Source: Paralichthys olivaceus
Taxonomy: Eukaryota; Chordata; Actinopteri; Pleuronectiformes; Paralichthyidae
Direction: 5' to 3'
Assembly (NCBI RefSeq): GCF_024713975.1
Contig: NC_091107.1
Coordinates: forward strand, 22,559,501-22,623,500
DNA: 64,000 bases
Under the pieces are notes generated by a model that saw nothing but the letters and a program-made list of their open reading frames with translations, made no database searches and was not told where the DNA came from. Positions 29,223-42,720 of the stretch are shown here, in pieces. Numbering within the stretch: the first letter of the stretch is position 1; each line of letters opens with the position of its first letter. Both the position numbers and the translations under genes were made by a program.

Positions 29223-32200
29223 ATGTGGTTGGTCCTTGTTGCATATCAACTTGCCACACTCCTTCTGGCCCGAGCTCAGAATGCCTGCATTGGACACTCC
29301 ACATTCAGAAGTCCAGGTCAGTGAAACCAGCAGTACTCACACTCTCATCCTTTACATCCAGCTGCTCTGACTTTGACCATCCCCCAATTCCTGTCCCTCT
29401 TTTTTTCCCACTGCAACCTGATAAGCATCAGCACAGTGTCAGTCTGGCTATCGAAGTTTTGAGAAGTTAGGAGGACATAAAACACATTTAGTTGCAAAAA
29501 TTTTAAACTACAATTTTGAAGCACACATTCACATTCAGAAACAGACCAACTGAAAACTATCAGATAAGATTAATCTTTACTACCATTGCTATGGAGAGGA
29601 GATCAGTCAGGGACATGAATAGTGGAACCAGAATTCAATTTAAACTGTTGATTGTATTGTCAGCTTTTATACAGTTTAGCCTTGAGGTTCAAGTCACTGG
29701 TAGTGGGGCACATCAACAGACCTTTAAGCTTGGACAATGGCAGTTTTCAATTCAATTCAATTCAATGGTAGTTGTATAGCACCAAATCATAATATACATA
29801 ATCTCAAGGCACTTTACATAGAAGGTCAAGCCCTTAAAAATTATAGAGAAACCCAACACTTCCCACAATGAGCAGCACTTTGGCGACTGTGACGAGAAAA
29901 CACTCCCTCATTAACTGGAAGAACTCAATGTTGGCGGCCATCTGAGCATAGTTTTAGGTAACTTCTCCTCTTGTATCCACAGACTTGTACTGACCATTGA
30001 TATTATTCTGAGTTAAGCAATATTTCAATTGTGCTGTTTACATGATCACATTTCACTAAAAAGAGCATGGACTGGTTGTGACTCATGTCAACATTTTGTC
30101 CTACTTGTTCACACTGTCACTCAGGGCATGTGTCATCAACACACAGCAGTGTATGTCAATGTTGCAGAATGCTGTGAAACTCCAGTAGGATGTTATTATG
30201 CCTGTAAGAAATAGACATGTTGACATTATGCGACTCAGGTCAGAGTAGTCCACAAGTAATCAGATAATGCTGTTAACATGGTAGTGTAGTATTCTGATGA
30301 ACTGAATCGGGTTATAATTGAAATAGTGGTATCCATGTAAATGTGTCTACTGTCTATAGCAGAAATGAATAGGACTCAGCACCTCACTAGTTAACTCTTT
30401 CAGACGGACTCCCACAAGCCCCCACTATATCTCTCACCTTCAGTGTGACAGGGGCTTCCTGTTATTTACAAAATAGAATAAAGTTGATTTGAAGACTTGA
30501 TGTTTCTCCTCCAGAGCCCCAGAGGGCACGATACATGCGGAGTCATATGTCTGTGTATTGTAAAATCTGAGGAGTGCCCCTTTAAGAAATCCATTCTACA
30601 GTTGACAGCAGCAGATCCGCAGAGCTGATTCTGGTCTTTCTATTCAGCTAACTCCGACATCCAGGTCGTCTGTGGCTCTCAGACAGTGGACCTACAGATC
30701 CTTCTGTGCCCCATCTATTTCAATGGATACAACGAGTCTCTGCTGTCCCTCAACTCAGAACATTCCATTCAACTGTGTAAAGGCACAGCTGACTGGGCAG
30801 TGGACCCACCTGTTGTTAGATTCAACTTCTCCATCACAGAGGAGGGCATCAGTGCCTGCTCCAGCACGCTGACAGTAAGTTACCGATGCCTCAAAACACC
30901 CAGCACTCACACAACAGAGTTTAACGCAGCAAACCTAAACTCCTTTTCTCTTAGGTCACCCAGGAGTCGGGAACTGGCCTGTTTTCAGACTTCTCCCATG
31001 TTGAGTACATCAATATCGCAGGCATGGTCTGCTCGAAGGACCCCAGTAAAGGATCCATTACCTATCACCAAGAGACGATGTACAGGTTCTCCTGCCGCTA
31101 CCCTCTGCAGTACCTGGTCAACAATACTCAAATGAGTGTGTGAGTGGACCCAGCTGTTAAAAGGCCCCATGAAATGAAGAATATTGGTTCAGTGTGTAGA
31201 ATTTAGTGGTGAATTTGCATTTTGCAGAAGGATACCGCTCACCTTACCCTCTCCTTTCAAACATGAAAGAGAACGTGTAGAAACCTTCATTCGTCATAAA
31301 AACTCAATAGGTGTTTAGTTTGTCCAGTTTGAGCAACTGTAAAAAATATGGCGGCCTCTGTAGAGAGGTACTGCTAGCTATATAAATATAAAGTATTTCA
31401 ATATAAAGGGCCCATTCTAGGGTAAAGAAAACAAGAATTTGGACAATTTAGATAAAACACACTAGTGAAAACATCCCATCATTATTTTATATTCAGTTTT
31501 TTGCCAACAGATCCCTTTCTCCTATTTCTTACACACTGGACCTTTAACTGCTCATTTATCTCTTGGTTTAAATCTAACCCTCAGACCTAAATCTCTGTCT
31601 CTTCTCTTACTGTAAAACTATTTGGTGACTCATGACTCATTCTGCATCCAATCATATTGCCTTTTGGAATTTTTAGTCCCGCCCTGTGACTATAATTCTG
31701 CCGGTGAGTGACTGGTGCACAGGGACCTATATTGTCCTATTGATCTGTTAAATCCAAAGTTGTAGACAAAGGTGTTGCGGAGAAGACCAGGACGACACAG
31801 AGCATGCTGGATCAACATCACAAAAAATTTGGAAAAAAGAAAAGTGGAACACTTAAAGCTGCTGTTAAATGATTTACAGTATTTGCCAGTGAGCAAAATG
31901 AAGGCTCTTCTCTTTCAAAATCCATTTTGAACAAATCACATCATCTATCAGCAATACAGAATGTCTACATAGTAGATACCATAGCAAATATTACTATAAA
32001 AATATAAACTGCCACATCAATAGTTGGTATTCCATATAGGTTGAGTATAAATAGCAGTTACAAATAGTAACTACAGGCGTCTCTGTCTTGTTTTATGTTA
32101 AAATAGAGAGAGTCAGAGTAACAACAAAGCTCAACATTCGGGCAGATGTATAAAGAGAAAAATAGAAAACACATGTTATCAAGGGAGAACATACAGAACT

Positions 32201-35200
32201 TGTGAAGGAGGAGGTCAAATCATGGAAAAGGTTGTGTTTGTGTAACTCCAAAAAAGCTTTGGTATCTACTATAATGTATATACTCGGTGTTTGTTGATAT
32301 ATTATGTGATTTGTTCAAAATGAATTGTGGGTATTTAAGATGGCGTTTCTGTTCCTTTACCAGAAGTCTTAGGGGAGCCTTGAGCTCAAAACATCACAGG
32401 CAAATAAATCCTTAAACAGGAGAATTAGGTGTGCAGATTTTCTCTATTTTAAACAAGCTGCTAGTTACTGTCGTAAGTAAGACAGCAGCTATTGGCTTCT
32501 GTAAACAAGAATCGATATCCACAATAATCACATTCTCATATAAATATGTGGAATCAAGTAGCTCTCTGACATCTCTTTTATTGGTCTTTAAAAATGCACA
32601 CAAGACATAATTTTCCATTGCTGCTGTTAGATGGTGAAAACACAATCAAACACTTATTATTCACTCCTAAACTCTGCTCTTGCTTTGCAAATCAAAGATT
32701 TCTATTTTATAAAACATTATTTTGATGATTGAATCAAATATATTGAATGTACATTTTTTTGTTTGTGTGTAGTTTGACACTGCTCTAATGCCAGTAGCTT
32801 TCCCCACTAAAACATTCAGTTGAATAAGAAGGGATTTGTTTTACTTTTCCAGTTGGAGAAGTGGCTGGTTAACATGGTCAGTGATTATCACTAGGATTCA
32901 GTTCTATGGTTGAGTCAGTCATTATGTTTATTCATTCACATGGTAGTTCATTGATGCTGCTGTGATCTCAGGCACCAACAAACTGGCCACTCTGTCTCAC
33001 ATTCCCTCTGATGGAATTTAAGATTCTCCTCCTGCAGGATTAAAATACCAGAGAAGCAAGGATGAGAAATTATATTTATCTCTTGTGTCAACTTTTTACT
33101 GTTATCCTGTCATTTGAGTTTATTCTATCTGGTGTGTGTAAGTTTAATTTCACCACATTCTATTACATGTTTTACGCTCAAGTCTATGTGTGTACTGTGT
33201 TTCACAAATTTCCCCTAAGGGACAATAAAGTTGAAGTTAAAAATCAAAATCTCATTGCACTGAGGAATCTGTTTGCAAATAATTGATTGCAGATTACAGA
33301 CCTTAATGGGAGGTAAATGAAAAAACGAATCACCATATGATGCAGATATCAAAAAAAAAGAAAAATCAGTAGAAGCGCCAAGTATATTTTTCAAATACAT
33401 TCAACTCTGGATAATAAGGACAGTTAGGGATTTTTAAAAGCTTGAATGATGAATAAACCACAGATTTACTGTATATTAGAAAGTATCAGGTTACCATCTT
33501 TAGTGAGGCTTCATGGAGCAGCCAGTGTCCTCAGAGGTGTGTGTTACCTGCGTGTCTAGTTTCAGGAGGGTTTGAATCTCACCCTGGTGTGTTGTTCCCT
33601 CATGTATCAAATGAATGATGACCTGGTTGTCAACCACTCAGGTCTTTCCTGTAATGAATTCCAGCTTTTGACGAAACTTTTTCTTTTTGCCCAACAGATC
33701 TGGGGTCAGTCTGGCAGTCAAAGACAATAATGGGAGTTTTGTCAGCACACTGAGCATGGGACTCTTCATGGTGAGCTGAGTGAGGTGTCACTAGAAAGCT
33801 GCTTTAAACGAACTGTCAGAAAAAAGACACATAGCACAGTGGAATAAAAAGCACCGTCACCTTCCAGATGTGCATTACATTATTTAAATCAAGGAAATCA
33901 TTTAATCTCAGCAAGCACATTTTATTTGTAAAACCCATGTTCATAAATTAGAATTAGAATGCCTTATAGGGCTTAACCACATCCTCCACCACTATAGGCA
34001 TCAGTACTTACTTTGTTAATACATGGACAATAAGCTTATTCACTTAAGCCTACAATTTGTGAGAAGATGGATTCCACTCTCATGTCTTCCTGCTAAATAT
34101 GAAGCTGGAACCACGAGACCAGTAGATCAGCTGTAAGGGTTAATAGTCTTAAATGGGGAGCAGCTTGGCTTTTTCCAAAGATATAGTAAAAGAGTGTAAA
34201 ATGACACGGATGGTTTTAAAGTGGTTGGAGTAGGTCTATATCTTGAATGAAAAGTTTCCTCCTTAAGTCTCTAGAGTAATTTTTTTAGCCCACTCATGGT
34301 AAACAAGTCTATTTCCCAAATAGGCAAACTTCCCCTTTGATCTCAGTCTAGGATAAGTTACTTTGTTCTTACAGACCTAAAACACTATTTTCCCTCTCAC
34401 CTTCTGTATTTTGGCTTTAAGACAATGCTGAATATTCCCGAAAGTCAGGCTACACTTATGGCTGAACTCATTTTGAACTATAACCTCCGGTAGTTTAATT
34501 AGCATGAAAAGGTTTCTTCTCTTCATGTGTTTATTATTTGCTGTGGGATCCGGATTATCTAACGGACATAAATACATTGAATAATTTGATGATGCCAGCA
34601 CATATAAACTCGGTCATCCTTGTACCTTTGTTTGGATACTGGATACTATTCTTTTAGACGTGAATAATGATGATGATGTCATATTATACAACTGCTTCAT
34701 ATAGCCCAGTATACATCAGCAGAAAGACCCTTGCTATGGCCTTTCCCCAGACTGAAACCTGAGACTAGAACTCATTCTGTCAGAAGGAACAACATGCATC
34801 AGTCTAACAACATCCTCTCTTCTCCTCTGTTGTTGGATGTAAAGGACAATAGCTACTCCTCCATGCTACAGATCCCCTTTGGAGGCCTGGAGCTAAAGAC
34901 CAGGATCTTTGTAGAAGTAAGGGCATCAAATCTCAGCAACAGGTACAGAGGATACTGATTCTAGTTCAGAAATTATTCAGACCCTATTATCTTTTTTAAT
35001 GCTATGTCGTGTTAATTCTAAATTAATAAATTGCCAATTCTGCCCACCAATCTACACTTAATATCTTCAATGATAAAGTGGGAACATATTTTTAGAAAGT
35101 TTTGCAATTTTATTCATGCTATCTTATGTACAACGGATGGGAGGTTTTCTATCTTAACTAAACTGAACTGAAGTCAGCTTCAGGGTCTAGAAACAGAGCC

Positions 35201-37987
35201 TCGGCTTCTGTAAGTATCTTGGTCATATCCCTGACCAAAGCTCAGTTGGGCTGGCTGGAAGAGTTCTGGTGTTTCCAAACCTCTTCCATTCTACATTCTC
35301 CATTCTTTCATTGAGGCTACTGTGCTCCTGGGAACACTGATAGCTTTAGAAATGCATTTAAGCCCTTGCTCTGATCTATGCCCCTACACAAAATGTTATC
35401 ATGGAGGTCTACATAGTTCTATAGACCTAATGGGTAGGTCACATGTATGCATCTTTCTAAATTATGACCAATCAATTCTATTTGCCGCAGGTGGACTCCA
35501 ATCAAATTGTAGACACTTCTCATAGATCATTTTAAAAAAATCAAAGCAACTCAACTGCAAATTTTATCCAAATTCCCAAATTCTACAACACAATGAAGTA
35601 AAGCCAATGTAATCTCACCTAAAAATATTTGTATGTCTGGCCTTTTAACATGTGCTAATATCTAAACTTTGCAGATTCAACGTGCTCCTGGACCGATGTT
35701 ATGCCACATCCTCGCCTTTCAATGTTAAAGACACATTCCATGACCTATTTGTCGGGTGAGTTACAAAGATGAAAAGCAAATAGAAAAAGAGTTACACTTT
35801 TTGGCTTTTTGAGAAAACCACCACATCATGGTCTTTATTATCATGTGGAGTTGGCTTAGTTGATTGTTTGATATTTTCAACTACAGGGATTAAAAATAAC
35901 CTTCCAACTGAACTGATCTCCAGTGGATAAATGCAAAGGTTTGCAAGGTTTTAGGGGTAAAATCATGAGTGTCTTTTGGTCAGAATTTATAGATGTATAG
36001 ATTATAGATGGAAACCTGCTAGAAAACAGCATCTCTCTTCATCAAGGTGTGACCTGGATGTCCAGACTGTGATAGGAAACAATGGAGAGCAACAGGATGC
36101 CCGCTTCTCCTTTGAGGCTTTCCGCTTTGTGCAAAGCACAGAAACTCTCTCCACCTATTACGTCCACTGTGCCACCAGGCTCTGTCTAAAGTCCTTCTGC
36201 CCCAGCCTCACTCAGGTCAGATTCCTCCTCCATACACTCACTTTCTGCTCATCTACAGAAAGGTACAACCACTTTTCTCCTTTCAATGGCACTGGAAGTT
36301 AGCACTGGATGTCAAATGTAGATAAAGATAAGTTCATCATGGACCTAAATGATTAGAACACTTGGCTGCACAAACGATACACTGTGGATCTAGATATAAA
36401 GTTAAATGAAATGCAATTATATGGTGCTTTTCTATAGCATTATATTTGTGCCTTATTCTTGTGTGAGCAATTTAAAATATATGTTTTAAGTTATGTTTTA
36501 AAGAGATATTATATAGAGACCAAAAATAATTTTGTTTGAGCAAACAAAAAGTGAAATTCTGTGCTCAACAAATGTATTTGCATGTTTACCATCATCAGTA
36601 TTAATGAGCAGTCAATCAAAAAGGAATTGTTGGTTTTGTGGCACAAATGTAACATTCACAAAACTGTCTGTACCAAAATGACATGTACCTGATTGACCTG
36701 CAGAACTGCACCAACTCCAGGAGGCGTCGCAGCATCAGCAACAGCCAAGGCACCACAGTGAGTGACTCAGCCACAATCACCTCAGGCCCCATCACTACCC
36801 GTTTAGATAATGGTAAGAACCCACAAGGTCTGTAAAATATACAACAGTAACAAAGGCAGTGTCATATGTTATGTTTTAAGACTAAATTTACCTTTGGTCA
36901 TGAATGAATTGAAGGTTTCCTTTTCTTTTATTTATGTAGGCAATATGCTGGGATCTGGAGGTAAGCAGACTTCTCACCTTTTATTACAGTAATTCTATCT
37001 ACTAATGTACAGTCACATTGGACAACTAGGTTGATATGTTTTTTCTGATCATTTACACATTCCTTGTTGAGTTCATTTGTCCAAAATTAAAGACTCCTCA
37101 CTTGACAAATGTAGGACCATGTCTTAAAGCCTGCCCTAGGGAAAGGTTCAGGTGAGCTTCTTGTTGGTGGGCTTTGATCCGAGAGGCTTTGATGGAGGGG
37201 ATTTATAGTGTTGATCTCTTAAGTAATAAACCAAAAAAGTGTTTGAGTGAGAAGTTCAACTGGGAAATATGGCCAATCACTACAAGAAGTGGGACATGCA
37301 TGCTAGATTGAGTCTGAGTGAGACAGAGGCAGCAGCTCAGAGAAAATGTCTGAAACCCCCTCACCCCACAACTTTCCAGTGGGATTTGAAGCCCCTTTTC
37401 CACTGGTCCAAAAACCCACTAACACCCATTAACATCTGGCTTTTGTCTGCAATCAGAATGAATACAATTGGCATTCACACCCAGGTCAAATGACTCTGTC
37501 ACAGACAGGTTTTTATCGGCTCTGGCTCCAACCCAGAAGTACATAACTAGAAGAAATTATTTGAGGTGGTTCCGAACATCTAACCAAGTATCTAATGGAT
37601 GAATTCCTGTCAAGGTCGGGTCGCTCTGCTAACCAAAAATTTAACAAGCTGCCAAAAATAAATGGATAGATGGATCTTTAAACTCAGATGGTAGTGACTT
37701 TATGTAAATGATCAGGGGAAACTATTGACAGGTAAATGCTTACTTGTTGTTGCGTTATGCTCATTAGTATAAAAACTATATACATTGCTCTATGTGGTCT
37801 AATTCTTGGTGTGTTTTTTTCCTTTCCAGGGACTCTGCAGACCCATGACAATAACACTGTGGTGGTGGTTTCAGTCATTGCAGGCACTGTCGGGGTCATC
37901 TGCCTCACTCTGGTGGCTTTCGTCGTTTACCAGATGCGCAACTCCAATGCCATTTCAAACAAATTAGGTCTGTGCACAAAAGAATGA
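29223..37987 (+). CDS. zpld1: ZPLD1-like zona pellucida domain membrane protein
   Basis: Type I membrane protein of 404 residues with an extracellular ZP polymerisation module. Coding exons: 29223-29316, 30648-30874, 30955-31139, 33698-33770, 34845-34942, 35675-35755, 36047-36215, 36704-36812, 36940-36960 (21 nt), 37830-37987. Order: signal peptide 1-19 (MWLVLVAYQLATLLLARA), ZP-N and ZP-C with conserved cysteines and the blocks YRFSCRYPLQYLVNNTQ, KDNNGSFVSTL, LKTRIFVEVRASNL and DARFSFEAFRFV, a furin-type RRRRS site at 315-319, a membrane helix about 363-386 and an 18-residue tail. The blocks match human ZPLD1 closely (KFSCSYPLEYLVNNTQ, RENNGTFVSTLN). ZPLD1 relatives build extracellular matrices such as the inner-ear cupula. 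It may be a distinct paralogue of teleost zpld1. Introns carry MITE, Tc1 and LINE-tail insertions. Confidence 0.9.
29745..29950 (+). mobile_element. teleost LINE-tail/SINE-type repeat
   Basis: Begins with TTCAATTCAATTCAATTCAA and contains TTGTATAGCACCAAATCATA, CTCAAGGCACTTTACATAGA and GAGCAGCACTTTGGCGAC. This is a very common teleost dispersed repeat, usually read as the 3' tail of a LINE. Present as a short fragment in ZPLD1-like intron 2. Confidence 0.75.
31185..31547. mobile_element. MITE, copy 1
   Basis: Related over its length to 56590-56964. It starts CAGTGTGTAGAATTTAGTGG and ends TTACACACTGGACCTTTAA, so the two ends are inverted repeats; shared inner blocks include GGCCCATTCTAGGGTAAAG-like and CAATTTAGAT. 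The left end has decayed. It lies in the ZPLD1-like gene intron after exon 30955-31139. Confidence 0.8.
32355..32545. repeat. dispersed repeat, copy 2
   Basis: Second copy of the repeat at 28885-29090, direct orientation, 3.4 kb apart within the same gene. Family unknown. Confidence 0.65.
34965..35560 (-). mobile_element. Tc1-like DNA transposon relic
   Basis: Begins TTATTCAGACCCTATT and contains the fish Tc1 blocks GTGGGAACATATTTTTAGAA, ATATCCCTGACCAAAGCTCA, GGTGTTTCCAAACCTCTTCC and GCAGGTGGACTCCAATCAAA. These correspond to the reverse strand of a Tc1/mariner transposase gene and its end. Much of the roughly 1.6-kb autonomous element is missing and the remaining frame is not open, so it is dead. 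It sits in the ZPLD1-like intron between 34942 and 35675. Confidence 0.85.
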
Positions 37988-38768
37988 CTGAGGGTCAATA
38001 CAGCTTGAAAAGGATTCTGTCCTCTTTCATTCAGCACGGTTTACAATACTGTGAGAGCTTCAATGAGTGAGAGCAAATGTCAGAGGTCACTCAAACACCT
38101 TTTTACATTAATTGGTATTTTCATATATATAATATAGCATTATTTAAATAAGACAGGGCAACAGTACTGTTCACACATTCATACCATCACATCCCTTGCA
38201 CACTGCTTTATACATTCTGATGTTAGTTTAATGGATTTGTGGGGTGTTTTGGACTGTTAAACCAGGATTATGGGTAACATTTTTAATTGTATATCTACTA
38301 AAGGCTCACACATTTTATAAGTTTCTTTTGTTTTTAGTTATGGTGATTTTCTATGGTGTTTCTTACAATCATTTTACAAGATGTGATTTTACAAACTGCC
38401 TCCCACTCTACGAGCACTTTATCAGACACACCACTGGATCTTTTCCTCTCACTGCTCTCTAACAGCTTCAGAGCTTGGTGTCACAGATTCCAAAAGATTG
38501 TAGACACTTTCCTCTGAGACTCACACATCACTCATCACATTTTGCCATGACTGCATCACATCATCTCTGCAGATTTGTCAGCTACTCATTCCACCTGCCA
38601 ATCTCTGTTCTACCACACCACACAGGTTCCTCTGGATTCACATCCGGTGACTGAGGAGGACACTGATGTTCACTGAACTCACTATCATGTTCATAAACTA
38701 GTTTGATACTATGCAAATCTCTCAGAATATGGCTCAGACTTAAACCAAAATTGAAAAATTTGAATTTA

Positions 38769-38774
38769 AATAAA
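38769..38774 (+). terminator. zpld1: possible ZPLD1-like poly(A) signal
   Basis: AATAAA about 780 bases past the stop and just before a LINE fragment. It is the first AATAAA I noted after the stop. Confidence 0.4.
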
Positions 38775-38824
38775 CTGTGGATCCTGTAATTTAGTTAGCA
38801 GCTCAGTAGGATGCTCATGTGCAA

Positions 38825-39425
38825 AGGTTAAAGGCAGAGGATGTTGCACCGTGTTGATGCTGCAGCAAGTGAAGGAGTTGAAGTATCTCAGGGTCTTCTT
38901 CACAAGTGAGGGTACGTTGGCGCGTGATATGGACAGTTGGGTAGATGAGGCAGGAATGTGGTAGTTGTACCAGATCATTGTGGTAAAGAAGGAAGTCAAA
39001 GCTTTTGATTTACTAGTCGACCTAACCGTCACCTGTCGTTATAAACCCTGGTGATCGAAAGAAAAAAGTTGCAAATACAAGTTTTCTCCATCGGTTTGCG
39101 GGACTCAGCCTTAGACATTCGGTGAGAAGTTAAAAGATCCGGAAGGAGCTCTGAGTAGACACGCAGCTCTTTCATCTCCAAAGGGAACAGTTGAGATGGT
39201 TCAGGCATCTAGTTAGGGCACATCCAACCCGGTGGAGACCCTGGGGTAGACCCAAAACGTGCTGGAGGGACTAGATGTCCCTTCTGGCCAAGGAACACCT
39301 TGGGATCCCAGAGGAAGAGCTGGAAAGTGTTGCTAGGGAGAGGAACATCTGGGATACCCTACTTGACGGGCTACCTGTGCGACATGAGCCCAGAAAAGCA
39401 GATGCCTTTCCATGGATGGATTCCT
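38825..39425 (+). mobile_element. RTE-type LINE 3' fragment
   Basis: Contains CAGCAAGTGAAGGAGTTGAA, GTATCTCAGGGTCTTCTTCA, TCCGGAAGGAGCTCTGAGTA, TTGAGATGGTTCAGGCATCT, GGTGGAGACCCTGGGGTAGA and a closing GGATGGA. This series is the 3' end of the reverse-transcriptase ORF of a common teleost RTE/Rex3-type LINE ending in a GGATGGA tail. It is 5'-truncated and frame-broken. Confidence 0.85.
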
Positions 39426-39429
39426 GCTG

Positions 39430-42400
39430 CTGAGGAAAATTCAGATTCAGTTCAGCAGAAATCCAGATTCATCAGACCAGGCTACATTTTTCCTCCTCGC
39501 CTGACAGGAGTGAACCTGACGTGGTCTCTGCTGTTGTAGATCATCCAACTTAAGGTTGGACGTCATTTTCACATTCTTTTCAAAAAGTTTGAATATAAGT
39601 GATCTGAGTTACTGTAGCACCCACCTGTCCGAACATTCTCCATTCTCATCAACACAGCATTTGTGTGTGAAAATTAAGGAAATCAGTAGTTTCAGAAATA
39701 TTAAAACCAGCACGTCTGACTGTCACTGTCAAAGTCAGAGATCACGTTTTCATCATTCTTATGTTCGATATTAACATTAACTGAAGCTCGTGACCTGTAT
39801 CTGCAGGATTTTTATACATTGCACTACTGCCAAATATACTGGTGTTCCTCAAAGTGCTCAGAGTGTCTGAATCCATACTGTATTTGTATACTGGAACTTT
39901 AAATAAAAGCATTTGTTGAAGTTGTTGGTTCATACTTTTTTAAGAGCTGGTTTTGACACAAATCCAACAGAGCTCTTTGGTCATAAAACCTACTTAAAGA
40001 AAATAAGTTATCAGTTGCAGCAGATTCCGGTCAGACCTCCTGTGAGTCGTCACTCTGATATGTCAGCAGTTCACCTTATAATTCCGTGGCTATATCTGAT
40101 TTACAGGAGTGTGAGACCAACCCTCCTGTTCACAGTTATTACCAACAACTGAGTGGATGACTCAACACCACAGACAAAAGCATGAACTAGCTCCATTACT
40201 GCGTGATTATTGAAGAAACAAATTGAACCAAAATGACTAATTAAAAACAAAAAGATTCTTTATTAACAGTTTAGAAACACAACATTATTAGCATTTTCAA
40301 TTCCTGCCTTTGTTTGTTTGATTTTAACTTTCCTCTTTAAATAATCCAGAGTGCCAATAACAAAGAAGCGCACTACTGACCCACACATGGAAGGAGAAGT
40401 GGAGCCAACATCTGGGCAAGAAGCTGCAGCAGAGGGCACGTCGAGGCAAAGAGCAGTGACATCACTTCCGCCTCCTCTATAATGTTAGCAGCTCATGACA
40501 CTTTGAAAACATGCAGTTTGTCTGCTGTCACTGAAACAGATGCAAACCCTTTTCAGAGGTTGGACAGGCATCAGTGGAAAAACTGAGTCATGAATCAATA
40601 ATTTTGGTTGAACAGGATCAGAAGCCTAATGTTAAGCAGATATGTGGAGACGCCATTTAAATTTGACATGTTCCCTATTTGGCAACTGCGTTTTTTGAGG
40701 TAATCATGATTCAATAGAGCAAATAGTTTTGGGGGAAAAAAAAAAAAAAGGTGGTGAATTTGGACTTCAGGGTGTGTAATATTGGGCATTCTTCATTAAA
40801 TCCAATCAGGTAAGCTTACTAAAGAAATTAAATGCAAGTGACTTATGATGGATAGACACACCTATTCTCAACCATGTAGTTTCCACATGTTTATATACAA
40901 TGCACATTTATACCAGCATCACTGGTCAGGAATAAATCAATAAATCACGATCCTTCTTATTCTGCTGCTCACTGAGAAATTACAGTGGGACTTTGGATAT
41001 TATGCCACGCAGCCATATCAACAATTATTATTCACCAGATTAAAGATGCTTTCCATTTTAACCAATCCACTGTACTTACAATACATTTTTACATAAACTG
41101 TATGTGTTTGAGATTTGCTTCTACCTTTTGTCTGTTTTCTACAAATTTCTCTAAAATGTACAAAATACATTTTTGGGCTTGGAGGAAAAAAATAAAAATA
41201 TATCTACCCTCAGAGTTTCCTCTAGAGGACTCTAGTGCACTCAATCCATGACAGGTCAGTGAAAGTAAAGGGCAGGTGTTAGGACAAACATTAATCTCTC
41301 AACAACACAGCATGGTTGAGGATACAGTGCAGAGGACCAAGCAGGAAATGAGAAGTTTACGAATGACGACTGTTACAGCACTCGTTCTTGTCAATTGTTA
41401 TTTCTATAAGGCCTGATCAGCATTTAGGAAACCATCTGTTGGACGTGAGAGGGGCTTTTGGACCGTGCATCTATCACAGCACACACAGTGTGGGGCTCTA
41501 TTTTTATTTGACTGGTTCCTCGTGTGTCCATTGCTTACAGAATCCATGAAAGTAAAAGAGATGAAGGGCGAGAAGAGACAAATCTGGGAAGAAGATGAGT
41601 GTGGACTTCGGTCCTCATCCATTCAGCTCCCAGAAGTTCAACGACCGGGGCAAAAAAAGAAGAAAAAAAAAAAAAGAGCAAGAAGGAACTTGAACATTTA
41701 TACACTGTCAATAAATATAGTGATTTTTCCCCCAGTTCCAGCTGTTATAATTCATCGTCTATATGGTTTTCAGGTTTGTCCTTGTCCTTTGGTGCTGAAA
41801 ATGAGGACAGAGAAGGGAAAAAATGAATACTGAATGTATGTGGCATTATAGCAGCTCTATTCATTAGTAGAAAAGAGCTCACAGTACTGAGAACATTTCC
41901 TCTCCAGTCCACAACTACACGGGCAGAGGAACTGATGCCCACATTTATAGCTGACACTGAATAAATGCAACATTTGAAACGCCTAAGTTTGAAGTCAGAG
42001 GGGAAAATGGCGACCTGTTTCGTCATCAGCTTTGCTTTACAAGCTTACGCTGTTATGTTAAAATGTTCACATGTCACAACTGACTAACAAATACTCCTGT
42101 GGCCATTACAAAGAATTTAGAATCACTCTTACCCTGCAGCTAACTATTCATATTTTCAACTGCAGCACATGGGAATTACACTCCACAGGCAAATACAAAA
42201 GTAGGAGAATAATCAAAGAGCAAAGAGCAAAGCCCATTTTGGTTTTTAGCCTCTAAAATCAATTTGAAGAACAAGTCGTTAACATGTAAAACAAATGCTC
42301 CTCTGCATGAGATGTGGATGTAATGCAACCTTTTAAGAAATGACATCAGTATTATTATGCATGATTTATTGCTTTTGACAGGAATACACTTATCATGTAT

Positions 42401-42720
42401 CATTCCAGCTTCTTGACATTGAGGTTTTTGTCAATATGGTTCATTATGCAAAAATCTAATTTCACTCTCTTCTATGAATATCTTGTTTCAACTGTTATAA
42501 TCAAGGTCCTTGTTTTTAGAGAAAAAACTGGACCTGGTCATTCATTATAACAGAAATGAGTGAGCATGATTCATAATTTAATGCAATCCACTGCAGTGAT
42601 ATAAAGTTCCATTTGTGTTGATAGTGTGTGCCAGTGACTTCATCCAGGTGACTTCTGAGCCTGACGTTTAGTGTTGTAAGAGACCACATCTAATTTCATT
42701 CCAGTTATTTTGTCCGCACC
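39430..42720. other. intergenic and hyou1 3'UTR region
   Basis: Between the LINE tail and the hyou1 stop codon. Part must be hyou1 3'UTR (minus). Candidate AATAAA signals in that direction are at 42365-42370 and 40258-40263; I cannot tell which is used. No other exon or repeat family was recognised. Confidence 0.4.

Noticed and set aside
37140-37640. Possible dispersed repeat in the last ZPLD1-like intron
   Set aside because: Some phrases look repetitive, but there is no second copy in the window and I could not name a family.
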